From the NCBI GenBank assembly GCA_038321775.1, contig JBBQFI010000003.1, positions 124,001 to 188,000 of the forward strand: a DNA stretch of 64,000 nucleotides, written 5' to 3'. Shown here piece by piece: positions 59,620-64,000 of this stretch. The stretch is from JBBQFI01 sp038321775. GTDB taxonomy: Bacteria; Verrucomicrobiota; Verrucomicrobiia; Chthoniobacterales; UBA10450. Each line of letters starts with the position of its first letter. The first letter of the stretch is position 1. The notes under the pieces are model-generated. The model was not told the DNA's origin. It did no database searches and worked only from the letters and a program-made list of their open reading frames with translations. Both the position numbers and the translations under genes were made by a program.

Positions 59620-61074
59620 TTGTGTCCCGGCAACTGGGCTGCACATGACAGTTCGCTTTTATCGGATCTTGCGGATCTGATGAAAGATTCGGATGCGAAG
59701 CGAAAGGCACGAGAACCGCGCAGCAAAGCGATGCCGTCCGGCTACGTTTATCTAGGCCAGTTTATCGCTCACGATCTAACGCGCGATTCACGCATCATCG
59801 ATCGAACCAGATCAGATCCGCAACAAGCGTTGAATTTTCGCCCGCCGCGGCTTGATCTCGACAATTTGTACGGAGACGGGGTTGAGATGGGTCTTCTTTC
59901 GGATGACGCAGGCCATTTGCTTCTAGGTCAAACCAGCGCTTCGTCTTTCGAGGGAAGCACCCGCAACACCGATCATGACGATCTTCATCGCGATCCGGAT
60001 GGAATGCCCCAGGTGGCGGATCCGCGCAACGACGAGAACCTGATTATCGCGCAGATGCATGTTCTCTGGAGCAAGTTACACAATTGTTTACTCGATCTGT
60101 TGTCGCAGATTCCAGAACTCGCCCCGGACATACCGGGCAAAAGTCTGCTCGAACGAACGCGAAACTTTCTCATTCGGCACTATCAATGGATCGTGTGGTA
60201 CGATTTTTTGCCGCACATAGTCAGGCTCGATGTTTTGAAAGACATCGAACGGAACGGCCCGCGATTGTTTGGGCGACGCCATACTCCCAGCAACCCCATC
60301 GCGAAGTTACCGGCGGAATTTACAATGGCCGCGTTTCGGTTCGGGCACAGCATGGTGCAGCAAAGTTACCGCATTCATTCGGATCGGTTTCTTGCGACTC
60401 GGGATCTGCTGAAGATGACGAAGCTCGGCGGCGGGATCGCAAACCGATTACCGGCCAGCTATGTGATCGATTGGAGATTTTTTTTTGGCCGAGATAGCGC
60501 GCTGATCAATCGAGGCCAGAGCATCGATACATTTATCACGGAAGCGCTTTACGAATTGGGCGGTGCTGATCCTCAGGCATTTTTGGCAGTTGTCGGGAGC
60601 CGTCCGTCGAACTGCTTATCGGCTAGACGCGCTAAATTAAGACTCCCAGAAATAACTCTTACCCGTGGATCGAATGCGCGCCTGCCAAGCGGGGAGGAGT
60701 TCGCGACGCATTTTGGCTACGAACCGTTACCGCACAAACGCATTCACGCGTTTCCTGAAGACGAATCATTCTTCAAGCAAGCCGGAATGCGCGGTCGCAC
60801 GCCGCTTTGGTATTACTTATTGCGCGAGGCCGCGGTCGAAGAGAAGGCCGAGCCAGCGACCGATACAGATAGCGAGCCAATCCAAAAACTTGGCAGAATC
60901 GGTAGCAGAATAGTCGCTGAGACGCTCTATCAGGTTCTTTCGGCAGATCGTAATTCCATTTTTAACGCCGGGAAAAACTGGAGGCCACCGATTATTGAAT
61001 TGCCTTCTTCGCGGAGGTCATTCCGCCTTCGTTCGATGAAAGATGGGGTGAGCCTGCTGCGCGCGACGAACTAG
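59620..61074 (+). CDS. Animal-type haem peroxidase (peroxidasin-like)
   Basis: 484 residues in the visible frame. It has the distal histidine block YLGQFIAHDLTRDS, LDLDNLYGDG, the DPRNDENLIIAQMHVLWSKLHN segment, and the proximal-His-type FRFGHSMVQQSYRI. The start is uncertain: TTG at 59620 gives MCPGNW, but the open frame continues back into rpoN, so a longer N-terminus with a non-standard start is possible. No signal peptide is seen from this start. It precedes, in opposite orientation, the nitrile-hydratase-leader-like gene. Confidence 0.82.
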   Translation: MCPGNWAAHDSSLLSDLADLMKDSDAKRKAREPRSKAMPSGYVYLGQFIAHDLTRDSRIIDRTRSDPQQALNFRPPRLDLDNLYGDGVEMGLLSDDAGHLLLGQTSASSFEGSTRNTDHDDLHRDPDGMPQVADPRNDENLIIAQMHVLWSKLHNCLLDLLSQIPELAPDIPGKSLLERTRNFLIRHYQWIVWYDFLPHIVRLDVLKDIERNGPRLFGRRHTPSNPIAKLPAEFTMAAFRFGHSMVQQSYRIHSDRFLATRDLLKMTKLGGGIANRLPASYVIDWRFFFGRDSALINRGQSIDTFITEALYELGGADPQAFLAVVGSRPSNCLSARRAKLRLPEITLTRGSNARLPSGEEFATHFGYEPLPHKRIHAFPEDESFFKQAGMRGRTPLWYYLLREAAVEEKAEPATDTDSEPIQKLGRIGSRIVAETLYQVLSADRNSIFNAGKNWRPPIIELPSSRRSFRLRSMKDGVSLLRATN

Positions 61075-61090
61075 CTCCCGATTCTGTGGC

Positions 61091-61747
61091 CTACCACAAA
61101 TGATAACAACAGAGAACGTATCCGAGAAGAGGATGCGGTTCGTTTGCAGCAGGTGTCGGAAGTTTCATTCCCGAAGCTGGCAACTCGATTATGAGAGAAC
61201 CAAACTCAAGGCTTTCATGTTCTCCCGTTGGAACAAAAACGATCTTAACCTCGTCCGGGACCTTGATGTTACCGATATTCGCATCTTGAAAGAGCTGCCG
61301 CGAATAACTCTCATTGTTTAAGCAGTATTCGCGAATGCCGGGATGGGTGGCGATGTGGGAAAGAACGTCCATAATAGCCGACGATTTTCCCGGATTATCC
61401 CACGCGCGCGGATCCGTCGAGGGGATCCCATCAGCGTAGCGGACGTAATCTTGCAGTAATTGTTTTGAATTAAACTGCGGGAGACCAAGTGGAGGCAGTT
61501 CAATGACAATCGATCCCTTATCCTCCTTCTCGCGTTCTCCACTCGGCAGAAAAACGATTTTGACATTCTCAGGCACATCGATGTTCCCGATCGCCGGATC
61601 CGCGAAAAGTTGGCGGGCGTTGGAATTTTGTTCAAGGCAGCGCAACCCAATCGCCGCGGGCTGCGATACGATGTGAGTAAGGACGTCGACAACCGCCGCA
61701 CTCTTGCCGCTTCTATCCCACTTCCGACGGGGGTCTCCGTTACTCAC
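61091..61747 (-). CDS. Protein with two nitrile-hydratase-leader-like (NHLP-type) repeats
   Basis: 218 residues starting at GTG 61747 (a stop lies three codons upstream). It consists of two repeats of about 100 residues (~9-88 and ~112-190), roughly half identical by eye. Each has WDxxGKS, a DVLxHI helix, then CLxxxSxxRQLFxD, IGNIxVPxxVKIVFxPxGE and a final GSxxIELP. The pattern R-QLF-D ... GNI-VP ... V-I-LP recalls nitrile hydratase alpha subunits and the NHLP-type leaders of some peptide natural products, but no core-like tail is present. The downstream end is LGYVLCCYHLW. The upstream neighbour on the same strand is the Ser/Thr kinase. Confidence 0.6.
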   Translation of the reverse strand: MSNGDPRRKWDRSGKSAAVVDVLTHIVSQPAAIGLRCLEQNSNARQLFADPAIGNIDVPENVKIVFLPSGEREKEDKGSIVIELPPLGLPQFNSKQLLQDYVRYADGIPSTDPRAWDNPGKSSAIMDVLSHIATHPGIREYCLNNESYSRQLFQDANIGNIKVPDEVKIVFVPTGEHESLEFGSLIIELPASGMKLPTPAANEPHPLLGYVLCCYHLW

Positions 61748-61777
61748 AACGATCTATCTTCGACTCAGAATTATTTA

Positions 61778-64000
61778 TTACTGGTTAGGCAACGGTGGAC
61801 GTTTAATTTCATTGAGCCGGGCTCTGATCGCCGCAACGCACGATTTGAACCCAGGAAGATTCGCGATTTTATCGAAGCGCGGATCGAGTTGCATTGAGCG
61901 AGCGTCTAGCCAGCCGTTCTTGATTGCGCCGTTTAGACTTTTTAACGCGGCGTCAGTCTTCCCGAGAGAGGCCTCGATTGCCGCTTGCTCATAAAATCCA
62001 GCAGGACCTTCTTCCAAAAGTGTCCGGCTGGTTAATCTTTCGAGCTCTTTTAGGAGAATTTCATCACCGCCCTTTGCGTCGCCCGAAACCTGTTTTAACC
62101 GGCCGAGCGCCGAACGGCAGCCGACGGCTCCGAACAAAGGTTCTTGAGGAGTATACTGTTTTTGCGCCATCTCACTATAAAGGCGCTCCGCTTCCGGATA
62201 GTTCCGACTGTAGAATGCAATTTCCGCGTTTAAAATATCGGGATCGTGATTGGAATCGTTATAAGATTTAAAGCGAGCGATATTTTCGGAAAAGACAGCG
62301 CGCGCTGCACTAAAATCTCCCTGAAGAAGACGCAGATGAGACAGGCCGGACCAACCATCGGCAAGTTCCGGCCGCAGTTCCATGCTGCGGTGATACGCGT
62401 CTTCCGCGCGTTGGTCATCACACAGAAGCGCCCAGCAATCTCCAATGCTGGCGTCGGTGTCACCAGGGAGAGTCGCCCAGTGCTTCGCCATTCGAAACCA
62501 ACTTATGGCTCGAGCGGGATGTCCCAGCCGAATCAGAATGTCGCCTATCAAAGAGGCTCCTCGCTCCTCTGCACCTTCTGCCTCGATTGCATTAAACTCT
62601 TCTTCTAAAGCCTGCGACAGCCGTTGCTCTTGATAAAAAACTCCGGCGAGCGCGCGACAGGACGTTGCCGAATCAGGATTCAGCGCGACTGCTTTTCTCG
62701 CCTCCTCTTCAGCCTGTGCGAGGAGGACGGGGTCGGGTTGAAAATGCGTTCGACCTGCGGCAGCAATGGCGAAGTAAGCATGCGCCAGCGCCGAACGCGG
62801 TTCCAATTCCAAAGCGCGCCGCAAACATTGAAGCGCGCGGTCGAAGTCGCCTACCGTCATGCGAAGCATGAGTTGCCGCGACGAAATCACAAAATCGCGC
62901 GCCGCGTGATTACGCATCGCAGGATCTTTATCGCCGTTGCTCTTCGAATCATCAGGAGAGAACGATGTGTGTGCTGCCGAGCTGAGTTCATTAGTGGCGG
63001 ACGCCGGCAAACCGCTGCCGGCCGGAATCTCGATCCGCTTTTTCCAGACCATTCGTCCGCTTTCGGCGCTGATGAGTCGAAGCGAGATTCTTTGCTTTCC
63101 GTTTTGGGTGCGCGTCGTTCCCGTCAACAAAAGCCGCGCTCTCGATTTTTGAGACGCTTCCTTGATGTCTTGTTGGTTGCCAGTCCCCGCGAGCCATAAA
63201 TCATCTGAGTCGAGCGTGGAAACAGTAACTGGCCCAACGTCCGCTAGACTCGTTCGAAGTTTGTTGGCCAAAGTCGCTTCCAGATCTTCATTTGTTTCGC
63301 CAGTATCGAGATTAAGAAAGGGGAGGAGAGCGACAGAATTCGTAGCTAATGCATGTTCGCGCACCGTCGCGCCCAGTTGACGATTCTGAATTTCCCACGT
63401 GAGAGCGACGCCTGCGAGAACCAGGCACGCAGCTATGCTTCCCGCTAACTTGGGATTCCGCTGGAACCAACGCCAGAGTTGTGTTGGCCATAAAACAGGT
63501 CGTGCGACGATTGGGCGTCCCTCGAGCCAGAGTTCAAGATCTCGCGCGAGATCGCTGGCGGATTGATAGCGTGCTTTTGGATCGCGCTCCAAACATCGCG
63601 CACAAATTGTTTCGAGATCACGATCCAACTTTGGCGCGAGAGATCGCAGCTTCGGCGCCGTTTCTTCCTCCGCCTGTTTGATAACTGCGAGAGCGTGATC
63701 TCCAAGAAAAGGCGGCCGAGCCGCGAGTAGATCGAAAAGAATTGCACCGAGACTGTAAATATCTGCGGTCGGTGCCAGCTCTTCTCCTCGACCCCTTATC
63801 TGTTCGGGAGCGATGTAGCCGGGCGTGCCGAAAATCGTCAGCGTGCGCGTAAGATTGCTCGTGGTGTCGAGCCATTTTGCCAGGCCGAAGTCACTTACCA
63901 GCGGTTCGCCGCGGCTGTCTAACAAAACATTTCCCGGTTTCAGATCGCGGTGAAGAATGCCCTGCGTATGCGCATACGCCACGGCGCGTGCCACCTTGGC
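61778..64000 (-). CDS. Ser/Thr protein kinase with TolB/FlgO-like and TPR regions (5' end missing)
   Basis: The gene enters from the right edge; 738+ residues are visible. The kinase domain shows HRDLKPGN, SDFGLAK, GTPGYIAPEQ and SLGAILFDLLAARPPF. After it come a membrane segment (IAACLVLAGVALTW, ~185), a TolB/CsgG-like region (SVALLPFLNLDTGETNEDL) and a long TPR region (DFDRALQCLRRALELEPRSALAHAYFAIA; AISWFRMAKHWATL; YPEAERLYSEMAQ). Kinases of this design are abundant in Verrucomicrobia. The stop at 61778 is 30 bp before the leader-like gene, so both are probably co-transcribed. A single-mismatch CCTAACCA ends the gene. Confidence 0.88.
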   Translation of the reverse strand, partial: AKVARAVAYAHTQGILHRDLKPGNVLLDSRGEPLVSDFGLAKWLDTTSNLTRTLTIFGTPGYIAPEQIRGRGEELAPTADIYSLGAILFDLLAARPPFLGDHALAVIKQAEEETAPKLRSLAPKLDRDLETICARCLERDPKARYQSASDLARDLELWLEGRPIVARPVLWPTQLWRWFQRNPKLAGSIAACLVLAGVALTWEIQNRQLGATVREHALATNSVALLPFLNLDTGETNEDLEATLANKLRTSLADVGPVTVSTLDSDDLWLAGTGNQQDIKEASQKSRARLLLTGTTRTQNGKQRISLRLISAESGRMVWKKRIEIPAGSGLPASATNELSSAAHTSFSPDDSKSNGDKDPAMRNHAARDFVISSRQLMLRMTVGDFDRALQCLRRALELEPRSALAHAYFAIAAAGRTHFQPDPVLLAQAEEEARKAVALNPDSATSCRALAGVFYQEQRLSQALEEEFNAIEAEGAEERGASLIGDILIRLGHPARAISWFRMAKHWATLPGDTDASIGDCWALLCDDQRAEDAYHRSMELRPELADGWSGLSHLRLLQGDFSAARAVFSENIARFKSYNDSNHDPDILNAEIAFYSRNYPEAERLYSEMAQKQYTPQEPLFGAVGCRSALGRLKQVSGDAKGGDEILLKELERLTSRTLLEEGPAGFYEQAAIEASLGKTDAALKSLNGAIKNGWLDARSMQLDPRFDKIANLPGFKSCVAAIRARLNEIKRPPLPNQ

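Overview
The window looks like chromosome of a soil-type Verrucomicrobiota bacterium (probably Chthoniobacterales-like). This is inferred from the paired GPSL-repeat secreted-protein domain at the left edge, the mix of housekeeping families, and the dispersed palindromic repeats between genes. It is gene-dense, with many 1-4 nt stop/start overlaps. There is one tRNA, and no rRNA, CRISPR array, prophage or insertion-sequence transposase that I can see.

Layout. 0-4 kb: a truncated secreted repeat protein, then the glycolytic operon gapA-pgk-tpiA (minus). 4-9.5 kb: a small HMA-like protein, agmatine deiminase, a Ski2-like helicase, a small lipoprotein and an Mrp-type P-loop ATPase. 9.5-12.5 kb: pyrR-pyrB-pyrC, with a palindromic element between pyrB and pyrC. 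12.5-14.3 kb: a CBS-pair protein and a WYL regulator. 14.3-17.9 kb: sufC-sufB-sufD (minus). 18 kb: tRNA-Gln(UUG). 18.2-22.8 kb: a CheB-CheR-PAS protein followed by a PAS/histidine kinase/receiver hybrid. 22.9-26 kb: envelope genes, including a 52-residue lipoprotein, an AsmA/DUF748-like protein, a GH75 chitosanase-like protein and a TMEM14-like protein. 26-30 kb: malQ and a UvrD/PcrA-type helicase. 30-39.3 kb: a TPR protein, a giant alpha-2-macroglobulin and PbpC. 39.3-43.1 kb: an MTA/purine phosphorylase, a lipoprotein, BioF, a D,D-carboxypeptidase and a glyoxalase. 43.1-47.2 kb: coupled ubiX, DUF374 acyltransferase, folD and a polytopic membrane protein. 47.2-52.8 kb: an FAD reductase, a short uvrC, a PBP2-like transpeptidase and an aldo/keto reductase. 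52.9-56 kb: a tightly coupled run of CbiX chelatase, GAF protein, DR2241-like Fe-S module and amidohydrolase. 56-59.5 kb: an NtrC-type regulator, two tiny exported coiled-coil proteins and rpoN. 59.6-64 kb: an animal-type haem peroxidase, a protein made of two nitrile-hydratase-leader-like repeats, and a Ser/Thr kinase with TPRs that runs off the right edge.

The most striking signal is not a gene. The 9-mer GCCTAACGA (octamer core CCTAACGA) occurs 32 times as the exact octamer, 28 of them as the full 9-mer. Random sequence would give about 2 and 0.5. The copies sit on both strands, almost all inside genes, and in every reading frame that avoids a stop codon. Several sit on the last codons or the stop codon of a gene. 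Two long stretches (about 15.8-26.1 kb and 52.1-64 kb) contain none. This behaves like a genome-wide DNA-level signal such as an uptake sequence or Chi-like site. I do not know of it being described for this group.

A second theme is imperfect palindromic repeats that sit at gene boundaries and have been read into coding sequence. One supplies the N-terminus of the PBP2-like protein, another that of PbpC, and a third makes a spurious upstream extension of pyrC.
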